DNA of 64,000 nucleotides from positions 806,001 to 870,000 of the forward strand of contig NC_046675.1 of assembly GCF_003369915.1 (NCBI RefSeq), given 5' to 3'. Below, piece by piece: positions 11,327 to 22,870 of the stretch. This DNA comes from Drosophila miranda. Its lineage: Eukaryota > Arthropoda > Insecta > Diptera > Drosophilidae. A program made the translations under genes and the position numbers. A model generated the notes under the pieces. The model had not been told where the DNA came from. It did not search any database and worked only from the letters and a program-made list of their open reading frames with translations. How positions within the stretch are numbered: position 1 is the first letter of the stretch; every line of letters begins with the position of its first letter.

Positions 11327-11895
11327 CTAGTGATCGCCTTCCGCTGCCACTTCAGTGTGCTCCTCTTCGCGCTGCTCAAGAGCGTCGTGTTCCACTATGC
11401 GAACGGTTTCGCCCACTGTTAGGGCTTGGACAGGAAGCAAGTGACGATGCAGCCGACCACTGTCGATCGGCGTATCAAGCTCCAGGAGCTGTTCAAATAT
11501 TGTAACTGGTACGCCGTTGGCCGACAGGAGAGATCGCATGCAATCCTGCCGCTTGTCCTGCAAATTTTCCAATAACTTGCTGCCCTTTTGCACCTTGGCC
11601 AACTTCCGCTCTGAAAATTCAGTTGTCGTTAGCAATTAAGCGTGTAAGTACACATTTCATATGGAATATTCTCACCTAATAGTTCCAAATAGTTACTAGA
11701 ATCAGGCAATGGGTCGTGCAGGTTCCTATCATTGCTTTTCTTAGTATTTTCAAAGTCTTTTTCGTTGCCTTCCTGGTCCTGGTCGTGAGCTATGAAATTA
11801 TCCTCAAAACTGTCACAGTTGCTTGAGATTTCTGTGTTTCCCTGCTCAGTTTTTGTATCTTTCAATTGCCAGGGATCGGCGCTGCCCGTTAACAT
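11327..11895 (-). CDS. CCDC32-like protein
   Basis: Two exons (11895-11676 and 11610-11327) give 167 residues. Two features recall vertebrate CCDC32: a short coiled-coil segment (NYLELLERKLAKVQKG, aligned with that family's VYLASLEKKLRRIKG) and a later HRHLLPVQALTVGETVRIV stretch like its WLQPDKVAVSTEEVQYL. The N-terminus is acidic and polar with an early DPW motif. CCDC32 is reported to act in AP-2/clathrin adaptor assembly; the function here is inferred. The gene is divergent from the Gtsf1-like gene 250 bp away, and its 3' ORF neighbour follows after 10 nt. A truncated second copy lies immediately downstream (9979-10500). Confidence 0.6.
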
Positions 11896-11974
11896 CTTTA
11901 ACGCACCTACTTAATAAATTTAACTCTCGAAATATATATATGAAACTGTTTGTATGTAGTTTTTGTTGTGAAGA

Positions 11975-12032
11975 TTAAAGAGACCGAAATATACCATCTC
12001 ACATGTACAATATACCGAAAATATACCGATGA
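11975..12032. promoter_or_regulatory. Ohler-6-type core promoter motifs in a divergent promoter
   Basis: The stretch AATATACCGAAAATATACCG, read on the minus strand, contains TCGGTATATT twice, matching the Drosophila Ohler motif 6 consensus KTYRGTATWTTT. A further weaker copy lies at about 11985. The region separates the divergent CCDC32-like and Gtsf1-like genes by 250 bp, so it probably serves one or both. Confidence 0.5.
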
Positions 12033-12145
12033 AAAAACTTATTTAACCCACTCAAGGCCCCGTTTATACTTTTCGGTGTGTTCGATAACCCTAACCAAAC
12101 AGTATACTGTAATAAATAATAAATGTCAAAAAAGCAGGACTGAAA

Positions 12146-12676
12146 ATGTCGAAAAATTCCCTAAAAGTAGCACCGTCCGGCAAAGATGAGTACCTGATCT
12201 GCCCATTTGACGAAAGCCATCGAATATTAAGCAGTCGCATGATGGTACACTTGGTCCGTTGCGCGCCGAACCACCAAGGTAGCAAGAAGGTCCGCTGCCC
12301 GTTCAACATTACCCATATTTGTACCATAACCGAAATGAAGGTATTGTATCATCGTTGCCAATATATATATATAGTAAATATAACAAATCGGTTGTGTTCT
12401 TATTCGTATTAGATTCATCTACAAAATTGTACGCATCGCGCTGGCCTTTTAGAGTTTAAAAATAAGTTAGCGGCGCCCGTTCTCCCTCACGAGACGATGG
12501 AGGAAATTGAATGCGATGAGAATTGGGACGAAGAGCCGGATGTTGGCACATACAGTCCCAAGACATATTGCGAACAAAATTTTGTGATTCGCAATCCCCA
12601 GGGCAATCCGCCAGCAGCCAGACGTGAATTTCGAGAGTCGGAGCGTAGGCGTTTCCAGCAGAATCAAAATTTCTAG
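12146..12676 (+). CDS. Gtsf1-like protein with two U11-48K-type CHHC zinc fingers
   Basis: Two exons (12146-12340, 12413-12676) join in frame to 152 residues. Two CHHC fingers with exact C-x5-H-x9-H-x3-C spacing are visible: the first starts CPFDESH at residue 19 and the second starts CPFNITH. The second finger spans the intron and ends HLQNC. The C-terminal half is acidic then basic (ECDENWDEEPD; RREFRESERRRF). Family knowledge: Gtsf1/asterix proteins assist PIWI-class nuclear silencing, while other members have germline or unknown roles, so a small-RNA role here is an inference. The gene is followed within about 160 bp by fossil retroelement sequence. Confidence 0.8.
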
Positions 12677-12839
12677 AATAACTGAAAGCGGCGGCCATTT
12701 AATCTCAATCACCGGTACAAAATGTTCTTCATAATACAAAAATCAGCACAAGCATTACAATGGCTGTTCGCTTTATTGGGTTTTGTCACTAACCATACAG
12801 TATACTGTATACAGTATGGTCCCGCGGAGTTGCCTTTAA

Positions 12840-15800
12840 CCTGTCGCAAGTTGCTGCCTCTGCTGCTGACCACTGCAGGTACTGGCACTGGCACTGGCTG
12901 GTGCTGGCGCAGTATGTCCTCCTGCTTTAACCTCTAGCGCGTCTGATGACTCCATCGACTCCTTTGTAAACGGCTTCCACAATGCCCTTGCGCCACTCTC
13001 TTCGGGGCAAGGCTGGATCGCAGATGAAGACCATGTCACCCTGGCGAATCGGCTCCGTCCTCTGGCACCATTTCTCTCGGCGCACAAGTGTAGGCAGCTA
13101 CTCCAAGACCCACCTCTTCCAGAAACGGTCCCTCATTAGTCGCGCTATACGCCACTGCTTGCGTGTAGCGCACTCCTTGGGCAGCTCCACATCGTCGCCA
13201 GGCGTGTCCGGCAGGTTAGCTACTCCTCTGAGCAGATCATTTTGCGTCAGGGGGGCTTCTTGGTCCGCATCCACCGGCAAGTGGGTGAGCGGACGCGAAT
13301 TCACAATGTTCTCTGCTTCGATCAGAAAACTCACCAGTACGTGATCCCTCGGCACTATCTCCTTCAATCTGTAGCGCAGAACCTTCTTCACGCACTGCAC
13401 CATTCGTTCCCAGACTCCTCCTTCAGATGGATTCACTGGGCAATTGAAAACCCACTCGATGCCTCGGCCAGATAGCTCACTCTGAATCCTTTCTGACTCG
13501 AACACGTCGCCAAATCGTCTGGCTTCCCTGTCAGCTCCTATGAAGTTTCTGCCGTTGTCACTGCGCAGTCTATGTACTGGGCCTCGACGGCAGACAAAGT
13601 TCCGTATCGCAATAATACAGGAATCTGTTGACAGGTCATGTGCCAACTCCAGATGTATCGCCCTGGTCGTCAGGCACGTGAAAAGGGCGACCCAGCGCTT
13701 CTCCGTGTGCCGCGATACTTTCACCAATAGTGGTCCAAAGTAATCCAGTCCGGTATTCCTAAATGGCCAGCCATTGGCCTCCAGGCGATCCTTCGGCAGG
13801 GGTCCCATTAATGCCCGATGCAACTTGCACACGTTGCATGCTGAGATCGTCTTCCGTAGTACGCGTCTCAGCTTCGTAATCCAGAACCTTGTTCGAATCT
13901 CCGCAATCGTAGCATCCACGTTTTGATGCTTCATCTTGGCGTGGAAATGATGCACAATCATCTCCGTAAGACTGTGCTTGTGTGACAGGATTATTGGCCT
14001 CCTCGCACTGTATGGCATACACAATGCGGCATCCACTCTGCCGTATGCTCGCAGAACTCCATGGCCATCTATGTATTACGCCAGTCCCCGAATGTCGAAT
14101 GTCGAATGTCTTGCCGTCTTCTGTCGACCGCATCTCGTTCGGAAACGCCTCACGTTGTGCCTGTCTGACCAACAGGTTCTCCGCGGCCTCACACTCTGCT
14201 GCAGTGAGGCCGTAGTTCTCAAGCTCGCTTCTTTGTCCACGGCACCAGCGCGTGAACCTTAGGAGCCAGGCTGTAGTCCTGAGTAACCGACTGTAGCTTG
14301 AGAATCTCTGAAAGGAAATGAAAAAGTCGTTCGCTGCCACCAACGAAAACTCAATTGGCATCTCCTCTTCGTCGTTATCATCCGGAACTCGTTCAAATCC
14401 GGCTTCAGGCTGCGGCCAGCTGCCCGCCGGCTGCCACAAAAATGCTGGTCCGCCTAGCCAACGTGACTTCTGACTGAGGTCCAAGTGGCATTGCGAACGC
14501 GTCGAATTATCCGCCGCATTGTCGGCAGTTGGTACCCATCTCCATTGGGCTACCTTCTTCGACTCCAAGATTTCTGCCACCCGACTGCCGACGAACTGCT
14601 TATATCGCCGGTGGGTGCTGCCGATCCATCTTAGCACCGTCTTGGAGTCCGTCCATAAAACGATATCACTGATGGCCACACAGTGTTCCCTCTTGACAGT
14701 GTCCATCAGCCTGGTTCCTAGAACTGCTGCCTGCAGCTCCAACCGTGGGATTGACATTGTTCTCATCGGCGCGCACTTCGTTTTAGCACATACGAAGCTC
14801 ACCAGCACGTCGTCATCCTCATAGATGACCCTCCAGTAGGCCACTGCCGCGAATACAGACTGACTTGCATCCACGAAGACATGCATTTCTATAGCCCTCA
14901 CAAGTCCACGCCCGAAGTAATGGCGAGGACATCGGAACTGTCCCACGGCGTCCATTTCCTTGCGCCAGTTCACAAAGGCCTTGTATATCTCGTCCGGAAG
15001 TGGTTCATCCCACTGGATCTTCTGCCTCCAAATCTCTCGTAGCAGCAACTTCGCTGTTATCATAAGGCAACACAGGAAACCCAGGGGATCGAACGTGGAC
15101 ATGACCAAGCTCAAATACTCCCTCTTGGTAGGGACTCGAGCGCCGTTCAATACGCTGCTTGGAACTCGGTGATACTTCACAGTGAACCTGAAATCGTCCG
15201 TGGCTGCCTGCCAACACATTCCGAGCATCTTCTGTTCAGCCTAATTCCATCCGACGCTCACGCTTCCTGGTGGGCCCAATGCCGTCTCCACAATTGGTGA
15301 GCTGGATGAAAACTGGCACAGCTCAAATCCAGCGTTCGCATGTATCTCCTTCACTCGGGTAGATACGCTGATGGCTTCGCTCTCGGTAGCAAAGCTGTCC
15401 ACATAGTCATCCACATAATTATAGTCGATGATGGCCTTGACTGCTCTAGGATCCGAATGTCGCAACTGTTCAGCATTCACAGTCTTCACGTAATGCGCAG
15501 CGCTTGGCGAGCAGGCTGCTCCAAAGGTCATTACGATCATCTCGTAGATGTCAGGATCTCTTCTGTCATCGCCATCTCTCCACAGAAACCGTTGGGAACA
15601 TCTGTCTTCGGGTTGGATCAGGACCTGATGGAACATCTCCTTGATGTCGCCACAGACTCCAACAGCACCTTCTCTAAAATTAAAGAGCACAGCTGGCAAG
15701 GGTTTATAATGTTGAGGCCCTTTGGCCAGCTCTGGCTGCAGCGTCAAAAACCAGCCGAACCTTACCTGGCTTGTTCGGGTTTTCGACTCCAAAGTGTGGC

Positions 15801-16431
15801 AAGTACCATAGCCTGTCGCTTTCCACTGGAACCTCGTTAGGCTCCAGACGTCGAGCGTATCCTTTAGACACGTAATCCTTGATGATCCTGGTGTATTCCT
15901 GCGCGAACGACCCGTTGCGCTTCATCTTCTTCTCGACGTTGACCAACCGCTTGTACACCATATCATAGCTCCGTGGCAGCACAATGTGGTCATCCTTCCA
16001 TAGTAGTCCTGTCTGGTAACGTTGGCCCACTCTCACCGTAGTATCTTCGAGTATCTTCTGCGCCCGCTCGTCGTCGCTGCCTGCAACTGGTGGTGCGGGC
16101 TTCACGCTTCCACCATCCTCTGAATAGTGTCCTCCAGTGACACAGCTAGGAGGCAAGACCGTGGTGGAGGCATGTTTGATTTCCCACTTACCGGCCCAAA
16201 GACAACCCAGCCCAGCTCGGTTGCAGCCGCATACGGTCCCTGTCTGGCAAACCGTCTCGATCTAAGTGGAAATCCTAGATGTCCGTCTAGAAACTGCTGT
16301 CTGCTGGTTTCGCTGGCTGTAGCCTTTCTCACCGCCTCGTTGCGGCGACCTTCTACGTTCGTTGTCCACACCATGTAGCAGACGGTGATGCCTCTTTCTG
16401 CTGTAAGGAAGCGATCTTGGCTGGGGTTCAT
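12840..16431 (-). mobile_element. Fossil BEL/Pao retrotransposon, pol region
   Basis: Minus-strand sequence carries BEL/Pao-type pol parts in the usual order: reverse transcriptase at about 15250-16150, RNase H at about 14200-15230 and integrase at about 13100-14040, with the typical BEL C-terminal tail toward 12850. I see no intact gag and no matching LTR pair, so the element is incomplete. It is clearly broken, with several interruptions, and looks moderately old. It lies between the Gtsf1-like gene and unidentified degraded sequence. Confidence 0.85.
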
Positions 16432-16579
16432 ATCTCAATCTACTCCAGGGTGGAAATTACAGCAATATTTATAATTTGCCGGGACTCCGAATTTCGGACC
16501 GACGATGGGGACGGGGAGGCAGTCCCGCGGACGGGAGCGATCGTAGTGGGGGAGAACCGTGGCACGTGACGTGGCAGTC

Positions 16580-16810
16580 GATTTCACCGAGAACGCTCAG
16601 GCTATCGCCGGATAGCACCTTCAGGACCCCATCGAACTCAGAATTAATACGAAGGTCTTTGCTATGCGATAATACCGGCAGGTATCACCGAGAGTGCCTA
16701 GGCTTTCGCCGGGCAACACTTACGGGACCCTGTCGGACTAAGAACTTCTACGAAGCGGTAGAGGGCCGACAGGTATCGCCGAGTGTACCTAGGCAATCGT
16801 CGTTCCCGCT
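16580..16810. repeat. Three imperfect GC-rich tandem repeats of about 90-100 bp
   Basis: Units begin near 16580, 16681 and 16772, each with a variant of ATCRCCGAG followed by CTAGGC or CTCAGGC and ATCGCCGG. They abut the fossil BEL/Pao pol and may belong to that element, for example as its leader or gag-pol spacer. No conserved protein is evident in them. Confidence 0.5.
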
Positions 16811-16869
16811 CTGTATCGGCGTCTACGCTGCGCCGGTGACTTTTGTCTCTCTTTTTCGCTGCTGGCGCG

Positions 16870-19110
16870 TCGTTACATGGTTTTGGTTTTCCGCGTTTCT
16901 CTTCTGCCGTTGCTGCTGTTGGCGCTTCGTTGCTGCGTCGACGCGGGCGGCTTATCTTTTCGGCGCTTCTCGTCTTCGGCTGTCGCTGAATTGATGCTGT
17001 TGGCTACCGTTTCGGTTCTTGGTGTATTCCTCTCTCTCTCTGGCTGCTGCTGCGTCGTTGTCGTTGGGTTACTGTTTAAAAAAAAAACAGTGGCGTCTGC
17101 CGTGACCACGAAAGTAAAATTTAGACCCTTATACTGGAGCTTGGAACTTTTCGCACATATTGCAAAGCAGTTCCGTTCCAGATTTCTGTGAAAGAGACAT
17201 TAGATTCGATCATATTAGATGTGTTAGAATGTTAGAAATGTTAGAAAAAGATAGGACTTACAATGCTCTTTTGGAAAACTCGCAACTGCTGCATATCACT
17301 TGGCTGCACTTATTGCAGGATGCACTGCATTTTGTGCAGGTGAATTCCGCGCAGGTGCTGCAAGTAAGTTTGTCTGCATGGCAGCAGAGTGTTATAGCAG
17401 GAGCGTTGGATGGGGGTATCTGACTGTTAACCTTAGCCTTCTTTTTTATCTCATACTGTTTTGATGTACATATGTTGTTATAGAAATTTACACGATTTTT
17501 TCTCCCGCTGGTCCAATTGGAAGTAATTTCATTCGGAAATAACTCGGTTATTTCGTCTGCAAACTGGCGAGATTTTGACATCGTTAACTTTAAATTTTGT
17601 TCAGAATAAAACGCCGTAATAGCTTTTCTGATTAACTTCCTGTCTCAATGGCGTCAATGGCTCCTTTTTAACTTTTTGTAAAACTGATTTACACTTGGCT
17701 TTAAGGAGAATCCCGTAAACGTTTATTATCAGCTCCACCGTCCGCACTGACGACACGCTGGCTACGTCGTGCCTTGGGGTTACAATTCCACTCCATTCTC
17801 CTATTTCGGAGTCTGAGCCAGAGTCGTCTTTTGGTGGCGTTTTAGGTGTTGGAGGCATTGTTTTGATATGATGATCTGGATTTGGGGAGGGAGTTTGTGG
17901 AGGCGGACTATTAGGTGGCTTTGGTGGACTATTAGGTGGCTTTCGTGTTCGCTGGGTTCATTTGACGTTTCTTTCTTTCGTTTTGTATCTCCTCCTTCCT
18001 CTGTAATCCACTCCCAAATTGTGCATGTTACTTTCATCTTGGTGGCGCAAAGGTAAGCGAAGGAACAAGTTGATAGTGGGGTCACTTTACACGATAGCTG
18101 TAAGCTAAACACAAACACACCCACGCTTTCAAAAGAGGCCGCCAGCTATTCCTGCGATTTTGGATAAACAATTAAACTCTATTCACAAACTGCGAGAAGA
18201 CCTGCCTCCTTACCTGCTTTTCAATTGTGCCGTTAGCCTATCGAAGTGAGTGTTATTTAATAATTTGTTTAAAATCTAACTTGGGACGCCACCAATACTA
18301 CATCATTGTCCCGTTAACGGCTGTTTCTGGACACATATGTGTCCCGTCCCGTTTGTGTTTTCTAGTGATCTCTGATGGTGAATATCTGTGCGCGGTAAAG
18401 CCGCAAAGCTTTTCCTCCCACGCTGTCGCTGGTGGCTAGCTCTTTCTCCGGTCCGACGTACTCGGATCCCTATGCCTCTCCGACTATACTCCGCTAAAAA
18501 CTTGACTGCTGTTTCGTTAACGGGATAGCCAGATGCTAGCAACTTCGCCATAAAAGCAGGATTTGCCTCAGGGAATATATGTAGAAGGCTTTTCAGTGTT
18601 GCCATCGGGCTTGACTTCTTTCGTGCTTATTTGTTTCGGTTTTGTTTCCTTGTCCGCGTACTTTGCAAATGCGTAGAAGGTTACCGGAGAAAATAACTTT
18701 CCCAATCTGTCAATGGTCGATAATTAGCCAAAAATGTGTCATACAATTGGTGGTACTTATACTTACTTTGCCTATTCATGCTGAAACTCTTCGGGCGAAT
18801 CATCCTCTTCCGCTTTTGGCATACTGAGCAACTTGTCCTTCGTTCGTTGGGGACAAGCGCGTACCTTAAACTGGTGTCGCCTCCGGACCTTGGGTCCTTG
18901 TAGAAGGCATTGTGGTAGTAGTAGCCTGGCACACTCATCCATAGTCTTTCCCTCCATCTTCATCCGCAGCTTGGTCGCGTTGCACCTCATATGGCATAGC
19001 CGGCAGGTTCTCTGTTGCATTTTTAAAGTCTTTAAAAGGGAGTGCTTGACGGCGTGCTTCCCTGCGAGGAGAATATCAGTATGCAGTGATTTTCAATTAT
19101 TTTTGGCTTA
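16870..19110 (-). other. Unidentified degraded coding-like sequence
   Basis: Several short minus-strand open stretches lie here with no family I can name. At 17258-17581 there is a Cys-rich stretch (LCCHADKLTCSTCAEFTC and more CxxC pairs). Around 17600-17960 there is a Pro-rich then acidic stretch (PPKPPNSPPPQTPSPNP). At 18303-18605 a segment LLHIFPEANPAFMAKLLAS loosely recalls a CUE-type ubiquitin-binding helix bundle. At 18772-19020 a stretch starts MQQRTCRLCHMRC. Frames break often. It could be the rest of the neighbouring retroelement, another fossil, or a decayed host gene. A perfect 16-bp palindrome, GGACACATATGTGTCC, lies at 18329-18344. Confidence 0.35.
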
Positions 19111-19129
19111 CTGCTTACTTAATTTCTTC

Positions 19130-21480
19130 GATGGAGCCATTAAAGCCCGATTTTTGTCTCGGTGCGCGAAAATATCCGAGGCAGGGCCATCGCAGAGCAG
19201 GGCGGCCGATGCACAGCTGTGGGAAGGTGGAGTAGAATATTGTTAGTTTAAGAATTTGGGCAGATATCGTGTCTTTCCACTCACCTGGTTGATGGGACAC
19301 TGAAACTCTCAGGTCGCTTGCAGCAGTCGGCCTCATCGTGGACATTGTCACAGTTGTCACTGGTGGTACCATCGCAGATCAGAGTCTTGTCTCTGCCCTC
19401 GGTTGACTGTCAGCTGAACTGATCCGCCGGGCAGTCCTTTCGTCACAGCGCCAGAAGGCGGATATACAGTCGTTCTTTATGTCACTACTCCCGCCACTTA
19501 AAATTATCTGTCCGGATAGACGCCGTAGTTCTCCTTGTCCTCCAGTAGCATCAGATGCTTGGGGCACGAGCAGACGTCGTGAGTACTGCGTGTCACACCC
19601 CGCTGGCTATGCAGATGTGGGAACAATTTGGGCGACTGTGCCATGTGATTGCGCAGCACTTTCGCATCCGGTGTCCGGTTCACACGGCACTGATGTCGGT
19701 GAACTGCGACAGACGCTGCAGCTCCGCGGAACGACGCTCTCCGTTGACAGTGATCCACTCCAGTCCGGTCTTGTCATCCAGCCAGTACACAAATCCCCCC
19801 AAGGCGGCAATGTTGTTCACCTGCGTGATGTGCATGGAAACAAAGGTTTTCCTGTGAGAGGGAACAGGGGATTACACATGTGTTCAGAGGGTCGGGTCTC
19901 CATATTGGTTGCTTACTTGTTCTTTCCTTTGAGGTCTATCACATTGATTCACTTGCCATGGGCATAGTACATCATATCGGACTGTTGGTCCAGGGCCAGC
20001 GCCGTGACTCCTTCCAGCTTGTAGGCCAGCTCCACACGCTCATTGCCTTCGAATCGGGCCCGAATGATGGCCTGATGGCTGCTGACATCTGTCCAGAAGA
20101 GCAAACGCTTCATGGCATGCACGGCAATGTTGCGAGGCTTCTCCGAGTCCCCGGTATCGTTGACGCCTACGGATTCACCCAGGAAGCTAAAAGAGGCAAC
20201 GCTTTAGGAACACAATTGTGCGGATGAATCGGAGAGAGAGAGATTCACCTTGTCACGTTAATGCTGTTGGAGTAGGAGCAGGTCCAGAAGAGCAGCCGCC
20301 CAATGATGTCGATTGCAATGTCGAACGGCTTTCCGGAGTTGGCCAAGAGGCTCACCTTTGTGCCATTTGCCAGAGAACGCTTGATGCTGTGACTCCTGCC
20401 TTCGATCTTGAAAAGAAAAAGAAGGATTAGGGATACTGGGGGATACCAGGCTGCTAATCTCCTCTGCTGATCCTCCTTACCCAGTAAATGTAATGCGAGA
20501 TCGGATCATAGTCCACGGCGCGGATATTCTTGCCGCACACTAGCAGCGGCACATTCGAGCAGTCTGTCGTGTTCGGCAGCAGTCGGCCGAAGCTGTTCCT
20601 CTGGCTGAAGATGATGTAGTTCTTGCAGGAGACCCCGTCCTTGGCCAGCTGGTAGTGGGTGGGGGGCAGGCACAGGTCATGCCCCGTCTGCGGGCTGGGC
20701 CAGGCACAGGTGGGAGCAGCTCCCGTTGTTGATCTTGCACGTATTAGCCACCTGTCGCTTGTCGTTGCACACCAGCAGCGAAGTGATGTACGTCATGCCC
20801 GAATGGACCAGGCTGCGGCTCTCGCCCGTCGTCTTGTGCACCCGCTCAATGTCCCCGGTGTTTCAGTCGCTCCAGTACACGTAGTCCTGATACAGGGAAA
20901 CCGCGTGGCGCTGCTTATGGAGTCCGAAGGCGACTCTGTCCAGTACATGTAGCCGCGGCGCGGCTCGAGGACCAGGGACCGGGGCTCCTCCACCTCCTTC
21001 CACAAGAGCACGCGCCGACTGCTGCCATCCAGGCGGGCGACCTCGATGAGACGAACCTCCGCATCGGACCATCGGATGCCGTCCGGCCCAATCAGACCCG
21101 AGTCCACGATCCGCTGAACATAGGAGCCATTGAGAAAGGCCCGGAAGATGCACTTGTTCTTCTGGTCAGTCCAGTAGATGCGCCTCTCCGCCACCGACAC
21201 GTCCAGGGCGTGCGCATCGCCCACATCCTTGAAGGGTATCGCTCGTCGTCGTGGTTCCGTTCCCGTCGCTGTACTCGGTCGAGAGAACACCAGGAAGGCG
21301 GCAGGCACAGGTACAGGCGGTGGAGCAGGCCCCATTACCCACGGCTCACGCACGTTCTCCACGGTCTTTCCATCGCACCAGACGCCAGAATCCTGAAGAC
21401 GCCGGTGTCCAGATGCCGTTTCAGACGAACAGCTGTTCCACCCCCACCCCCAGTCCGGCGTCTGTTCTTCTTCTTCCTTT
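19130..21480 (-). pseudogene. Broken copy of arrow (LRP5/6 Wnt co-receptor)
   Basis: Minus-strand fragments match LRP5/6 in order. An YWTD beta-propeller ([20 protein letters not shown], then [14 protein letters not shown] and RGYMYWTE) occupies 20930-21250. An EGF-like module with CKINNGSCSHLCLAQ is at about 20690-20740. More propeller blades ([25 protein letters not shown]) run through 19900-20400, and LDL-receptor class A remains (DKTLICDGTTSDNCDNVHDEADC region) lie near 19290-19400. The frames are interrupted by stops and shifts, and the N-terminal propellers and the transmembrane/PPPSP tail are absent. Intron-like gaps with splice-like ends at about 19850-19930, 20185-20250 and 20410-20480 argue for a DNA-level duplicate rather than a retrocopy. 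In D. melanogaster arrow is on chromosome 2R, so this is a displaced copy. Confidence 0.75.
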
Positions 21481-21747
21481 TTCAATTGTTTTCCTATGAA
21501 ATTCGTCTTTTGGGCAGGGCGGAGTAGTGGGCCAAAACTGCGCCAAAGGTCGCCGCTGGTCGTTTCGGCATCGCTGCAGACTCTGTGGCTCGACTTTAAC
21601 TGTAAATGCGAAGAAGGTGGAAAGCACGGAATAGCCGTGGAACAGCGGCTGTTTTTGGGGAGTGCCCTGTGACATCAGGACTTACAGCAGCCACTATAGG
21701 CATACGCACAAGGCACTTTTGTTCATACAACAGTAGCATAAACAAAC

Positions 21748-22170
21748 GAGTCGCATTCCAATTGCTCAATTCTTTATTCCGTCGAATATTCCCAGCTATA
21801 TAGAACATTTAGCCATGCCCACATATTTTTATACGATTGATGAATCAATTTTCTACTTAACTGGCTTATTTTTAATACTTGCTTTTTTTGGATTTTGCTT
21901 AAAAAAAGGTTTTAGCGAAAAAGGTCAAACAAATGAAACGTAATAAAACGTAAGAGAAAAATCGTTCCAATTGTTAAATTTCTTTATTCCGTTGAATAAT
22001 GCTGCCTAACTAAAACCATTAGCTCTGCCCACATAATTTTAGACCATTAATGAATAAATTTTCTATCTGATTGACTACTTTTAAGTACTCTCTTTGGTTG
22101 TATATTGTATAAAACAAGGTTTAAGCAAAAAAGGTCAACAAAAAAACTGTGGCAACGTAAGTGAGTATGA
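21748..22170. repeat. Two diverged tandem repeats of about 210 bp in an otherwise empty intergenic stretch
   Basis: Copies at about 21748-21958 and 21959-22170 share, in order, TTCCAATTG, TCTTTATTCCG, GCCCACAT, AATTTTCTA, AAAACAAGGTTT or AAAAAGGTTT, and AAAAAGGTCAA, then ACGTAAG. Part of the end (ACGTAAGTGAGGATGGAATG) recurs near 22610. There is no coding sequence. The remainder of 21500-22720 shows nothing I can assign. Confidence 0.5.
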
Positions 22171-22724
22171 AATGTCACGTCAACCGGAGTTTGGGCTCAG
22201 CTGTACCCTATTTCGTTGATATATATGAAGAAACTGGTTTTCCAAGCTGTTTTAAAACGTAATTAATATAGAAATTATCTCAGATTGTTTTGTTTTGAAC
22301 ATATTAATGCATATGATTAGGGTCTTGTAAATATATCTCGATCCCGATACCCATTCTTGGTTTCTGTAAGAAGAACACTACCTTCAAAATATCGTTGAAA
22401 TACCTTTAAAACAGAGACTGACTAGTTTTGGCCTATATTGGTGCATTAGATAACAAACATTTCCTCCATTCTAGATCATCCATTTCCCCAGGGTATTCAA
22501 AATGTTGCTGAATCCTCGCCATGTTGAGGAACAATGATGCTCGATTTCACGGCACATGAGTCTGGTCCATACAAATTGAATGTTGCCAGCAGCATAACAC
22601 GTAAGAAAACGTAAGTGAGGATGGAATGTAAGGGAAAAAGGACATTGTGGCGAGGAAAAATCCCAGAGAAAATCCCAAAAAAGTCCCATGTAATTTTGAC
22701 ACTTTCATGTAATTTTGACACTTT

Positions 22725-22770
22725 TAAAATATACCGGAAAATACCGAAAATAAAATAGTTATCGATACGA
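22725..22770 (+). promoter_or_regulatory. Cog7 core promoter: Ohler-6-type motifs and a DRE
   Basis: AAATATACCGGAAAATACCG at about 22726 contains inverted Ohler motif 6 matches. The octamer TATCGATA at 22760-22767 is a perfect DNA replication-related element (DREF/BEAF-32 site). Both are typical of TATA-less housekeeping promoters in Drosophila and lie about 100-145 bp before the Cog7 ATG. Confidence 0.65.
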
Positions 22771-22870
22771 TAGTGCTACCGTTCTTTCAAACAGAAAAAT
22801 ACTGAAAGGGCTGGAACAACAAAACAAAAACAATAAAATTACTAAAATCAGCATCGAAATTGAATATTAA

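Larger units (their letters stand above)
10504..11859. repeat. Tandem duplication, right copy
   Basis: This is the second copy of the segment at 9147-10503. Its right edge continues into the full first exon of the CCDC32-like gene, so this copy keeps the complete minus-strand locus while the left copy lost its 5' end. Conversely, the left copy keeps the functional eIF2B-alpha last exon in its native context. Confidence 0.92.
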
